From positions 1 to 8,156 of the forward strand of contig JAEUQE010000312.1 of assembly GCA_016789785.1 (NCBI GenBank): a stretch of DNA of 8,156 nt. Reading direction: 5' to 3'. A program made the position numbers and the translations under genes. Origin of the DNA: Bryobacterales bacterium. GTDB taxonomy: Bacteria > Acidobacteriota > Terriglobia > Bryobacterales > Bryobacteraceae. This document shows, in pieces, positions 1-7,146 of this stretch (positions are counted from its first letter, which is position 1; each line of letters opens with the position of its first letter). The notes beneath the pieces are model-generated. The model was given only the letters and a program-made list of their open reading frames with translations, had not been told where the DNA came from and did no database searches.

Positions 1-65
1 GTCTGGCTGAGGTCCGAGAAAGGGAAATTCAGCACGACGACGTCGCCTTTTACAAATTGGCCCAG
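1..65 (-). CDS. MazF/PemK-like type II toxin, N-terminal fragment
   Basis: Partial gene reading leftward off the window edge; only about 21 codons are visible. The translation after the proposed start is G-Q-F-V-K-G-D-V-V-V-L-N-F-P-F-S-D-L-S-Q. This matches the opening strand of MazF/PemK-family endoribonucleases, which typically begin with a (K/R)GD(V/I)xxxxFPF(S/T)D pattern. Members of this family cleave mRNA and are held inactive by a co-encoded antitoxin. The gene overlaps the antitoxin 3' end by 16 bases in another frame, the usual arrangement for translational coupling. The open frame begins after an in-frame TAG at 96-98 and contains no ATG, GTG or TTG before the conserved residues. 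The best start is CTG at 63-65, seven bases after a perfect AGGAGG (73-78, minus strand); a second CTG at 90-92 has no such site. The family call is fairly secure despite the short length. The start codon is inferred. Confidence 0.7.
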   Translation of the reverse strand, partial: MGQFVKGDVVVLNFPFSDLSQ

Positions 66-241
66 GCAGCGTCCTCCTCTGGGGAGAGCCAGTCCCTAGC
101 CAGCGAGGACTCCGCAGCCAATGCGGAAATCGACGCATCGGCATGTTCTTCGGCAAGCGTACGGAGGAACCCAAGCAGACGGTCGAGGTCCATGTCCGAC
201 AGTCTTTCAATCTCCCGATCGATGAGTTCGCGCTTGCTCAC
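50..241 (-). CDS. Antitoxin of a MazF-like toxin-antitoxin pair
   Basis: Complete 63-residue acidic protein starting at GTG (239-241). An in-frame TAG lies three codons upstream, so no longer start is possible, and an AGGA sits four bases before the start. The N-terminal half (about residues 1-33) is predicted helical and charged (ELIDREIERLSDMDLDRLLGF). The C-terminal tail carries the pattern ESSLARDWLSPEEDAAW, which I recognise from small DUF2281-like antitoxins that sit directly upstream of MazF/PemK toxins. The N-terminal part probably dimerises or binds DNA, and the acidic C-terminal tail would occupy the toxin's active groove. The toxin gene overlaps its last codons, which supports the assignment. 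A TATGAT at 257-262 (minus strand) could be its -10 element, but no good -35 is visible. Confidence 0.72.
   Translation of the reverse strand: MSKRELIDREIERLSDMDLDRLLGFLRTLAEEHADASISALAAESSLARDWLSPEEDAAWANL
72..80 (-). promoter_or_regulatory. Strong Shine-Dalgarno inside the antitoxin gene, for the toxin
   Basis: The minus strand reads AGAGGAGGA here, a full match to the anti-Shine-Dalgarno core. It lies within the last codons of the antitoxin and is spaced seven bases before the CTG at 63-65. Its strength and position decide the toxin start, because no standard start codon is in frame. Confidence 0.6.
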
Positions 242-360
242 TAAGTCCTACGTCCCATCATACGGCATGAGCGCCGCAGATCCGGTTCGGAAACGCTCCG
301 AAGAGACGGACATCGTGTACCGTTTTCAGATTGCGACGCTAAGACCTCGGTTCCACAGCG
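242..360. other. Intergenic gap between kinase stop and antitoxin start, with a small inverted repeat
   Basis: Short gene-free gap of 119 bases with both flanking genes reading leftward. It holds a perfect 6-base inverted repeat, TTCGGA (286-291) and TCCGAA (297-302), around a 5-base loop. It has no T-run on either side, so it is not a canonical intrinsic terminator. It could help end kinase transcription or act as an operator for the toxin-antitoxin pair, which such systems often have just upstream. A -10-like TATGAT (minus strand, 257-262) lies between the repeat and the antitoxin start. All functional readings are inference. Confidence 0.35.
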
Positions 361-3045
361 CTATTGGGCCGCCGGCGTGCCGGCCTTCGCCTCCAGTTCC
401 TGAATCCGCTTCAATGCCAATTCCCGCGCCGGGGCGTTGGACTCCGGCGTCAACGCAAGACGCTTCTTCGCCGCTGCCAGAGCCGCGGAAAGGTCGCCGT
501 TCTGCTCCGCCGCATACGAGAGCATCTCCAACACAAAGATGTTGTCCGCGGCCTTCGCCTCCGCCCTCTTGATGAACTCCTGTGCGCGGCGTGGATCCTT
601 GGCAACCGCCGGCGGAGGGTCCATCAGATAGCGAGCCGCATTGATCAGTTGATTCAGCGTGGCGCTTGGACGCGACGCGAGCTCGATCAACCCCTGCAGA
701 CCCTGTTCCCCCGCCAGCCGCGCTTCCGAATGCGCTCCCGTCTTTTCCAGATCCTTTGCCAGGCGGATCAACAACTCCGCGCGAACCATCCTGGTACCTT
801 CACTCGGCGCTTTTGCAAGAATGCGCTCATGCGTCGCGATTGATTTCCGCAATGGCTCGATGGCCGCCTCCGGACGGCCCGCATACTCATTGACGAAACC
901 CCAGGTGCGATAGCATCCGGCGAGATCGAAATAGGCGGTCGCCTGATCCGGATCGTCATTCGCGATTCGCTCCAGAAGTGCCGCGCCCGCTTGCAGACTG
1001 GTGATTGCATCGTCATAGACGCGGGCCTGTCCTTGAAACCAGCCTGCGGCGCACAGCGCCTGCGCCTTGACGTAACGCAATGCGCGGCCTGCGGCAATTG
1101 CGGGCGGATGTTTGTCGATTCGCGCCGGGATGTCCAACAACTCGGCGATCCCTTCAGACGGGCGCTTCGAAGCTACTGTCTCCGCCTGAGTGAGCCGCAA
1201 CGCATACTTCGTTTGCAGAAACTGTGGACGTTCCGGATCGCGGCGGATCGCGGCTTCGAGCAACGCCTCCGCCACCGCGAGATCCTCCTCCCCGGCACTT
1301 TCACTCAGAATGGTGCCCCCGGCGTTGCGGCTGATCTGTACCAGATTGCCGACCACCGCGGCCAGCCTCGCGACATCTTCGGGGGAATCCTGGTCCGGTC
1401 TAACGCGCTTGCGCAACTCCGCCGTCAGCCTGCGCGCTTCGTCGAGCGGCTTGGTGCCCTTTGACTCGGCAAACTCGAACATCGCTTGTTGCAAGACCAC
1501 GCTCAGACGCGTCCGCAGAAACGCATCGCCGTCCGGCAGAGTCCCCGCCAGATCGAGTGCGCGCTGCAAGGCTCGCTTGGCATCGCTTGCGCGGCCGAGA
1601 CTTGACTTCATGGGATTGCCAAGGATCTCCGCCAGTCTCGCGTAACTCTCGGCGAGCTCAGCCCGGAACTCCGCGCTTGACCCGCCATCCACCGGAATGC
1701 GGTCGAGCGCATCCAAGGAACGCTGCGCGGCCGCACGGCGCAGTGGCATCGCCACTCCGTAGAACGCCATCTGATCCTGCAACTCGAAGAGTTGATATCG
1801 CGACAGCGCGCGCAGTTCGGTTTCCCTCTGCGCTGCCACACGCCGCTGCTGTTCACGCAGGAACACGCCTGCTCCCAGCGAGATCAGCACTAGCGCCGCG
1901 GTGGCCGCAGCCCATCGATTCCGGCTGATCCATCGCTGGAATCGATACGCGGCATCCTTGCCCCGAGCCTCCACCGGATAGCCGCCAAGGTACCGTTCAA
2001 GGTCATCCGCGAACTCGCGGGCGGATGCATAGCGCAGCTTCGGATCCGCTTCCAGCGAACGCAGCAGCACATACGAAATGTCGCCTCGCAGCAGTTCGCG
2101 CATCTGCCGTGCCGACACACCACGCATGGACGCAGCGGCTTCCGACGTGGTGGAAGAAGGTATTGTGGCCCGGAGTTGTCCCATTGCCCGGGCGAAGTTC
2201 AGATTCGCTTCATGCGGATCCCCAAACGGCCACTGGCCCGTGAGCAACTCATAGAGCAGTACGCCGAGCGCATACACATCCATTGATACCGATGCAGGCT
2301 GATGGCGGAGCTGCTCGGGACTCGCATAGCGCGGGGTGAGGAATTGCTGTGTCTTGCCCAGTTGCTCGGGCCCGAGAATCTTCGCGGTTCCGAAGTCGAG
2401 CAGGCGGGGCTCGCCGTCCTGGTCCACCAGGACGTTCGGCGGCTTGATGTCGCGATGCACAATGAGCTGCCGGTGAGCGAAGTCCACGGCGCGAACCACT
2501 TTCAGGAACAACTCGATTCGCTCGCGGATGGTGAGCTTTCTCGCATCGCACCATTGATCAATCGGCTCGCCATCCACGTACTCCATCACGAGAAACGGCT
2601 CGCCCGCCTCGGTCATGCCGCCATCCAGAAGGCGGGCAATGTGCGGATGCTCCAACTGCGCGAGAATCTGGCGCTCGGTGAGGAAGCGCACCTGGAGTTC
2701 TCCGGTTGCTTCGGTCCCGGTGACCACCTTCACCGCCGCCTGCCTCAGGAACTGCCCGTCGGCACGCTCGGCTTTGTAGACCGTGCCCATTCCGCCTTGG
2801 CCCAAGAGTCCGGTCACGCGATATTGTCCGAATCTCCGGTCGGCTGCTGGAGGGGCGATTTGCCGCAGCGCATCCTGATTCGCGGCCTGTTCCAAGGAAG
2901 CGGCTTCGAGAAGCCTGAGGACCTGCTCCTCCAGTTGCGCATCCCCAAGACACTGCGATCGGATAAACGCCTCGCGATCGCTTTCGGGCAAATCGAGAGC
3001 TGATTCGTAAACCTGTCCCGCCCGCTGCAGCAGTTCAAAATCCAT
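361..3045 (-). CDS. Transmembrane Ser/Thr protein kinase with C-terminal TPR-like region
   Basis: Complete 894-residue Hanks-type kinase starting at ATG (3043-3045), with GGGGA a few bases upstream. Residues 1-72 form a short helical N-terminal region with the motif CLGDAQLEEQVLRLL (from Cys32), which I associate with sigma-factor-linked kinases of Acidobacteria and Planctomycetes. The kinase domain spans about 75-352. It has the glycine loop GQGGMG at 82-87, ATP-binding Lys106, helix C Glu124, catalytic H-R-D at 197-199 with Asn204, D-F-G at 217-219 and S-P-E at 242-244, so it should be active. One hydrophobic segment at about 378-396 predicts a cytoplasmic kinase and a roughly 500-residue periplasmic part. 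That part is alanine- and leucine-rich helical repeats resembling TPRs, clearest at about 590-800. Those repeats probably sense or bind a partner. The gene is divergent from the ECF sigma gene, so that factor is the obvious candidate substrate; this is inferred, not shown. Confidence 0.93.
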   Translation of the reverse strand: MDFELLQRAGQVYESALDLPESDREAFIRSQCLGDAQLEEQVLRLLEAASLEQAANQDALRQIAPPAADRRFGQYRVTGLLGQGGMGTVYKAERADGQFLRQAAVKVVTGTEATGELQVRFLTERQILAQLEHPHIARLLDGGMTEAGEPFLVMEYVDGEPIDQWCDARKLTIRERIELFLKVVRAVDFAHRQLIVHRDIKPPNVLVDQDGEPRLLDFGTAKILGPEQLGKTQQFLTPRYASPEQLRHQPASVSMDVYALGVLLYELLTGQWPFGDPHEANLNFARAMGQLRATIPSSTTSEAAASMRGVSARQMRELLRGDISYVLLRSLEADPKLRYASAREFADDLERYLGGYPVEARGKDAAYRFQRWISRNRWAAATAALVLISLGAGVFLREQQRRVAAQRETELRALSRYQLFELQDQMAFYGVAMPLRRAAAQRSLDALDRIPVDGGSSAEFRAELAESYARLAEILGNPMKSSLGRASDAKRALQRALDLAGTLPDGDAFLRTRLSVVLQQAMFEFAESKGTKPLDEARRLTAELRKRVRPDQDSPEDVARLAAVVGNLVQISRNAGGTILSESAGEEDLAVAEALLEAAIRRDPERPQFLQTKYALRLTQAETVASKRPSEGIAELLDIPARIDKHPPAIAAGRALRYVKAQALCAAGWFQGQARVYDDAITSLQAGAALLERIANDDPDQATAYFDLAGCYRTWGFVNEYAGRPEAAIEPLRKSIATHERILAKAPSEGTRMVRAELLIRLAKDLEKTGAHSEARLAGEQGLQGLIELASRPSATLNQLINAARYLMDPPPAVAKDPRRAQEFIKRAEAKAADNIFVLEMLSYAAEQNGDLSAALAAAKKRLALTPESNAPARELALKRIQELEAKAGTPAAQ

Positions 3046-3138
3046 AGAAGTCCCCGGTTGGCGCCCGTCTGCACCGCGTTTCGCAAACAGGTGCGTCTTG
3101 TATCGGGAAAGAAACGCAGCTTACCATATCAAGTATCC
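3046..3138. promoter_or_regulatory. Divergent promoter region between kinase and sigma factor
   Basis: These 93 bases separate the two divergent starts and must carry both 5' regions unless the genes are read from further away. A short inverted repeat, GTTT-CGC-AAAC (3078-3088), lies near the middle and could be an operator half-site pair. For the sigma gene, TTGTAT (3098-3103) followed by TACCAT (3122-3127) is a poor sigma-70-like match. No convincing housekeeping promoter is visible on either strand, which would fit use of an alternative sigma factor, possibly self-regulation. Confidence 0.4.
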
Positions 3139-3711
3139 GTGACTGCAAACGTAACCACCCTCCTGCTTCGTTGGAGTGAAGGCGACCGGTCCGCGCAAGA
3201 TGAATTGATGCCGCTGGTCTATCAGCATCTTCGCCAACTGGCTCACGCTTACACGGCCCGCGAAACGGGAATGCAGGTGTTGGACGCGACCAGCGTGGTG
3301 CACGAAGTGTTTCTGCGCCTGACGCAACAATCGCAGGCCTCGTGGACCGATCGCGCGCACTTCTTCGGTTTCGCCGCGCGCATGATGCGTCAGATCCTTG
3401 TTGACGAGGCCCGCGCACGCAATGCCGGCAAGCGGGGCGGAGGACGTGCTCGCGTTCCGCTCAGCGCGGAAATGGCATGGGTGGACGCGGCGAGCGTTCA
3501 GATGATCGACGTCGATCGAGCACTCGAAGACTTCGGCCAGGCGTTCCCCGACGCGCTGGCGATCCTGGAGCACCGGGTGTTTCTCGGCTGCACCGCCGAG
3601 GAGACGGCTGAGCTGCTTGGCATCTCGAAACCCACCGTCGACCGGCGTTTCAGTCTGGCCAAGGCGTGGCTGTTCGATCGTCTCAATCGCGGCACTGCGC
3701 AAAATTCGTAA
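3139..3711 (+). CDS. ECF sigma factor of the kinase-associated acidobacterial/planctomycete type
   Basis: A 190-residue RNA polymerase sigma factor from GTG (3139-3141). The open frame extends upstream to a TTG at 3058. The GTG start is preferred because family members begin about eight residues before the conserved LLxxWSxGD-like motif, here LLLRWSEGD at 8-16; its Shine-Dalgarno is weak. Region 2 covers about 6-98 and includes SVVHEVFLRL (52-61) and the core segment HFFGFAARMMRQILVDEAR (74-92). Region 4 covers about 127-182 with a helix-turn-helix around AEETAELLGISKPTVDRR (153-170). No C-terminal extension or SnoaL domain and no neighbouring anti-sigma gene are visible. Position 49-52 reads D-A-T-S instead of the acidic D-A-E-D of classical ECF factors, leaving phosphorylatable Thr51 and Ser52. 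The adjacent divergent kinase is the likely regulator. Target promoters are unknown. Confidence 0.9.
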   Translation: MTANVTTLLLRWSEGDRSAQDELMPLVYQHLRQLAHAYTARETGMQVLDATSVVHEVFLRLTQQSQASWTDRAHFFGFAARMMRQILVDEARARNAGKRGGGRARVPLSAEMAWVDAASVQMIDVDRALEDFGQAFPDALAILEHRVFLGCTAEETAELLGISKPTVDRRFSLAKAWLFDRLNRGTAQNS

Positions 3712-3880
3712 CCAATCCCCTTCATGCGTGGATGCGTAATCCGCGATCAAAGTGAATCAACGGGGCGCAACCCGTGCGATGGACGGAATGCAATACGCTG
3801 TCCACGGTTCATTGTGATAGCGTGACAGCATAAGGTCCGGTTTTGCGGCGCAACCACCGCGATCCGGCATGGAGGTTAGT
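3712..3880 (+). promoter_or_regulatory. Upstream region of the TonB-dependent receptor, with spaced direct repeat
   Basis: This 169-base non-coding stretch precedes the receptor start. It contains GGCGCAACC-CGT-GCGAT at 3764-3780 and GGCGCAACC-ACC-GCGAT at 3847-3863, identical at 14 of 17 bases and offset by 83 bases, close to eight helical turns. The first copy overlaps a small hairpin (ACGGG 3760-3764, CCCGT 3771-3775) with no T-run. I see no good -35/-10 pair; TAAGGT at 3831-3836 is the nearest -10-like hexamer. A strong Shine-Dalgarno, GGAGG at 3871-3875, lies five bases before the ATG at 3881. A binding protein contacting both copies could loop the promoter between them. Confidence 0.45.
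3764..3863 (+). repeat. Two 17-base direct repeats in the receptor upstream region
   Basis: Copies at 3764-3780 and 3847-3863 share GGCGCAACC, then three variable bases, then GCGAT. The second copy lies 17 bases before the receptor start codon and just before its ribosome-binding site. I did not notice a third copy elsewhere in the window by eye. Confidence 0.55.
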
Positions 3881-6800
3881 ATGGTTCGCGTCATCTTACT
3901 GCTTTTCTGCGCTTGGGTTCATGTTTTCGCGCAGACTCCTTCGGCAAGCGTTGTCGGCCGCGTTTCGGATTCCACCGGGGCTATCATCCCCAACGTCGCT
4001 GTCCGCATCACCAATCTCGATACGAACCAGTCGCAGCAAGGGGCATCGAACGAAACCGGCGACTTCACCATTCCTTATCTCGCTCCAGGCCGCTACTCGC
4101 TTGAGGCGAAGGTGGAGGGCTTTCGTCTCTATCGCCGCTCCGAGTTTGTCCTCGCTGTCGACCAGGTGCAGCGCATCGACATCGCCATGGAAATCGGCGC
4201 AACCACTGAGAGCGTCACCGTGACGGAAGCTCCTCCCGTGCTCAACACAGAGACAGGCGCGCGCGGCGACGTGACCACCAACGCCGAGATCACCGAAATG
4301 CCCCTCGCGGGCCGTAACTTCAGCGACCTCGCTTATCTCACCGGCGGCGTGCTCCCGAAGGGCGAAGACGGCGACGGCGCGTACGCCATCAACGGCGCCC
4401 GTGCCGACAATGTCGGCTTCCTGGTGGACGGCATGAACAACACGCAGCGCCGCAACACGGGCGCGGTGGTGAGCCCTCCCATCGAAGGCATTCAGGAATT
4501 CAAGATGATCACCTCCGGCTTCTCGGCCGAATATGGCCGCTATGCCGGAGGCGTGCTCAGCGTGGTGATGAAGAGCGGCACGAATCGCTTCCGCGGGTCG
4601 TTGTACGAATTTATTCGTAACGACCTCATTGACGCGCGCGGGTTCTTCGAAATCGAGAAATCGAAGCTGCGGCGCAATCAATTCGGAGCCACGCTATCCG
4701 GCCCCGTCATGCTGCCGAAACTCTACAACGGCCGCGACAAGACGTTCTTCCTGGTCACTTGGGAATCGCTGCGGCAAGTGGCTGGCACCACGCAACGGGG
4801 CATTGTCCCGCAGCCCGAGATGATGTCGGGCGACTTCACCAAAGCCGTGGATTCCTTTGGGCGCCCGCTCCGAATCACCGATCCGCTCGCTCGCGCGTTG
4901 TTCCCTGACAACAAAATCCCCGCAAGCCGTCTCGATCCCGTGTCCGCCAAACTCGGCGCGTTCTATCCTTCCCCGAATCTCACCGGTACGGCGAACAACT
5001 ACATCGGCCAGGCCAATTCGAACAACGTGTTCGACAACTTCTCCATCAAGGCCGATCATGCCCTCACCGAGCGTGACCGCCTTACCCTCAGCGTCTTCTG
5101 GCGCCCGAACTCTTCGTTCGCACCGTTCCAGCGGTCGCCCATCGCGCTATTCGGAAGCACCACGAAGTCGTTCGATCTGCTGTCCGGGATACGCTATCTG
5201 CGCACGCTCGCGCCAACGGTCTTCCTGGAAACGAACATTTCGTTCTCACGGAAGACCAACAATCAGGGCTGGCCTGACAACACGCGCGACTGGGCATCCG
5301 AAGTTGGCTTCGTTGGCGGGACCCGCAATCCCATCGCACTGGGCCTCCCGCAAGTGGATGTCACGGGCTACATCACGCTCGGGCATGCCTACGATCTGCC
5401 GAAGATCTGGTCCGTGAACAACTATCAATACGCGGGCGCGCTGACGTGGATCACCGGCCGGCATTCCATGAAATTCGGCGGCGACTTCCTCCGCTTCCAA
5501 TACTTTGCGCGGCAGTTTGGCGACACACGGGGGCGCATGACTTTCCTCGGTAGATTCACGGGTGACCCGATGGCCGATTTCATGCTTGGTTATGCGCAAA
5601 CCACGCGCCGCCAGTTGGACGCCGCGGGGCCGTATCATCTTGTTTCCAACTACGCCGCATTCTTCCAGGACGACTTCAAAGTATCCCCCACGCTCACCCT
5701 GAACATCGGACTTCGGTATGAGCTGATGAAGCCGCCGAAGGAGAAGTTCGGCGCATGGTCCATGTTTGTTCCATCGCTTGGCAAGGTGGTGATCGCGGGC
5801 CAGGGAACCCTGCCCGATTTCGATGCGCGTATTGCGGCGACAGGCTTGCAGCAGTACGTCACCATGGCGGCGGACGCCGGTCTGCCCGCAACGATTACCA
5901 AGACCGACTACACCGACCTTGGCCCGCGCTTCGGATTCGCGTGGCGTCCCTTCGGCGCCACCAAGCAGGTGATCCGCGGCGGCTATGGACTCTTCTACGG
6001 CAGCAGTTCGCTCTATCGCATGGATGAGTTCAGCGACACGTATCCATTCTCGATCAACGAATCCTACTCGGCGACCACATCCAATCCGCTGGCGCTCACG
6101 GTGTCGAATCCTTATCCGGAAGCACGGCGCCGTGTTGGCGGCATCACATCGACCAGCGGGCAGGAAGCCGATCCCGCGAGCCAATACCTGCAATCGTGGA
6201 ATCTCACTTATGAGCGGGAGTTCGGCGGCGGAACCGTGGTGGAAGCGGCCTACGCCGGATCGAAAGGCACACACCTGCCGCGCCGCTACGACATCAACCA
6301 GCCGTTCCGTTATCTCGACCTTCGCCAGCCTGATGGATCATTCCCGCGCCCGTTCGGCGGTTTTCAGACCATCAACACCTTCGCGGCCAGTTCGAACTCG
6401 ATCTACAATTCCGGCACGTTGACCGTGCGCCGCCGGTTCAGCAAGGAGTTGTTTGTGCGGGTGTCCTATGTGTATTCGAAATCGATTGATGAAAGCTCGA
6501 ACACTGGCGGCACGATTGCGGCGGGCTTCTCGCAAGCACAGGATGCGCGCAACCTGAAGCTCGAACGCGGGCGTTCGGATTTTGATGTCGGCCACACGAT
6601 GGCGGCAAGCTTCATCTGGCAGCCGAAGTTCTCGCGCCATCTCTTGCTGCGCAACTGGCAGCTTTCCGGAACCACGCGCGCCTACACGGGGCCGCCGTTC
6701 ACGGTGAAGGTCGCGAACTACTCGGCGGATCTTGGCGAAGCCATTCGCCCCGATCGCATTGCGAAGGGCACGCCGGCATCGCCCAGTGTCGACGCATGGT

Positions 6801-7087
6801 TCGATCGCGCGGCGTTCCCCGTTGTCCCGCGCGGTTCGTATCGTTTCGGCAACGCTGGGCGCAATATCCTTGATGGTCCAGGAACGCTGCTGATCGACAC
6901 GTCGCTCTCACGGCGCTTCAAGTTCGCAGAATCGCGCGCGATGCAGTTTCGTTGGGAGACCTTCAATCTTCCGAATCACACGAACTTCAATTTGCCCGAG
7001 ACGCGAGTGGATGTGCTGAACGGCGGTACGATCGCGCGTGCTCGTGCGGCGCGGGTGTTTCAGGTGGGATTGCGGGTGGAGTTTTAG
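3881..7087 (+). CDS. TonB-dependent receptor with carboxypeptidase-regulatory-like domain (Oar-like)
   Basis: A 1068-residue outer-membrane protein from ATG (3881). An in-frame ATG lies 12 bases upstream at 3869, but it overlaps the GGAGG that serves 3881, and the later start gives a clean signal peptide (residues 1-17, cleavage likely after V-F-A). Residues about 20-105 form a beta-sandwich carboxypeptidase-regulatory-like domain (SVVGRVSDSTGAIIPNVAV). ESVTVTE at 110-116 resembles the TonB-box-like motif of SusC-type receptors. The plug follows at about 120-235, with NGARADNVGFLVDGMNN (171-187) and FSAEYGRYAGGVLSVVMKSG (214-233). The rest is a beta-barrel ending in VFQVGLRVEF, whose final Phe is a typical outer-membrane assembly signal. 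Length fits the 1000-1200 residues usual for this family. It lacks an STN domain, so it probably imports or binds a substrate without FecA-type signalling. The substrate, perhaps a glycan or peptide, cannot be told from sequence. Confidence 0.93.
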   Translation: MVRVILLLFCAWVHVFAQTPSASVVGRVSDSTGAIIPNVAVRITNLDTNQSQQGASNETGDFTIPYLAPGRYSLEAKVEGFRLYRRSEFVLAVDQVQRIDIAMEIGATTESVTVTEAPPVLNTETGARGDVTTNAEITEMPLAGRNFSDLAYLTGGVLPKGEDGDGAYAINGARADNVGFLVDGMNNTQRRNTGAVVSPPIEGIQEFKMITSGFSAEYGRYAGGVLSVVMKSGTNRFRGSLYEFIRNDLIDARGFFEIEKSKLRRNQFGATLSGPVMLPKLYNGRDKTFFLVTWESLRQVAGTTQRGIVPQPEMMSGDFTKAVDSFGRPLRITDPLARALFPDNKIPASRLDPVSAKLGAFYPSPNLTGTANNYIGQANSNNVFDNFSIKADHALTERDRLTLSVFWRPNSSFAPFQRSPIALFGSTTKSFDLLSGIRYLRTLAPTVFLETNISFSRKTNNQGWPDNTRDWASEVGFVGGTRNPIALGLPQVDVTGYITLGHAYDLPKIWSVNNYQYAGALTWITGRHSMKFGGDFLRFQYFARQFGDTRGRMTFLGRFTGDPMADFMLGYAQTTRRQLDAAGPYHLVSNYAAFFQDDFKVSPTLTLNIGLRYELMKPPKEKFGAWSMFVPSLGKVVIAGQGTLPDFDARIAATGLQQYVTMAADAGLPATITKTDYTDLGPRFGFAWRPFGATKQVIRGGYGLFYGSSSLYRMDEFSDTYPFSINESYSATTSNPLALTVSNPYPEARRRVGGITSTSGQEADPASQYLQSWNLTYEREFGGGTVVEAAYAGSKGTHLPRRYDINQPFRYLDLRQPDGSFPRPFGGFQTINTFAASSNSIYNSGTLTVRRRFSKELFVRVSYVYSKSIDESSNTGGTIAAGFSQAQDARNLKLERGRSDFDVGHTMAASFIWQPKFSRHLLLRNWQLSGTTRAYTGPPFTVKVANYSADLGEAIRPDRIAKGTPASPSVDAWFDRAAFPVVPRGSYRFGNAGRNILDGPGTLLIDTSLSRRFKFAESRAMQFRWETFNLPNHTNFNLPETRVDVLNGGTIARARAARVFQVGLRVEF

Positions 7088-7106
7088 GAGGCAGGAGAGG
7101 AGGCAG
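7086..7106 (+). repeat. Tandem AGGAGGCAG pair just after the receptor stop
   Basis: AGGAGGCAG occurs at 7086-7094 and again at 7098-7106, a 12-base period. Both copies contain perfect Shine-Dalgarno cores, but no ATG, GTG or TTG follows at translation spacing; the next gene starts 40 bases after the second copy. They may be leftovers of a coupling site or chance purine-rich sequence. Confidence 0.4.
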
Positions 7107-7131
7107 ATCAGCGCAAGAGCCTTGCGGGATC

Positions 7132-7140
7132 TGCTACGCT
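7132..7140 (+). promoter_or_regulatory. Possible extended -10 element giving a leaderless MOSC transcript
   Basis: TGC-TACGCT matches the TGnTAnnnT extended -10 pattern and ends six bases before the GTG at 7147, about where transcription would start. The lack of a Shine-Dalgarno before the GTG fits a leaderless mRNA. No -35 is evident, so the call is weak. Confidence 0.22.
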
Positions 7141-7146
7141 CCGAGT

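Noticed and set aside
2302..3003. A 233-codon open frame on the plus strand, antisense to the kinase.
   Set aside because: It lies wholly inside the conserved kinase domain on the opposite strand; its translation shows no recognisable family. It is a shadow frame of G+C-rich coding sequence.
3061..3070. The 10-base word GCGCCCGTCT shared by the sigma/kinase gap and the gap at 7895-7904.
   Set aside because: A shared 10-mer in about 8 kb of G+C-rich sequence is expected by chance, and the flanks do not match.
3058..3138. N-terminal extension of the sigma factor from TTG 3058.
   Set aside because: The 27 extra residues have no counterpart in the family as I know it and would fill almost the whole divergent promoter gap. 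GTG 3139 gives the usual length.
3760..3775. ACGGG-GCGCAA-CCCGT hairpin as a terminator for the sigma gene.
   Set aside because: Only five base pairs and no following T-run; better seen as part of the repeat-bearing upstream region.
3896..4681. A 261-codon minus-strand open frame opposite the receptor plug domain.
   Set aside because: Antisense to conserved plug residues and unusually rich in His, Ala, Val and Glu; no domain visible.
5246..6274. A 342-codon minus-strand open frame opposite the receptor gene.
   Set aside because: Fully antisense to a clear beta-barrel coding region; composition is Arg-, His- and Ala-rich as expected from a reverse-complement frame, with no recognisable motif.
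6952..7146. N-terminal extension of the MOSC frame into the receptor gene.
   Set aside because: The extension overlaps the conserved last strands of the barrel by 136 bases and shows no family similarity; the MOSC N-terminal motif begins just after 7147.
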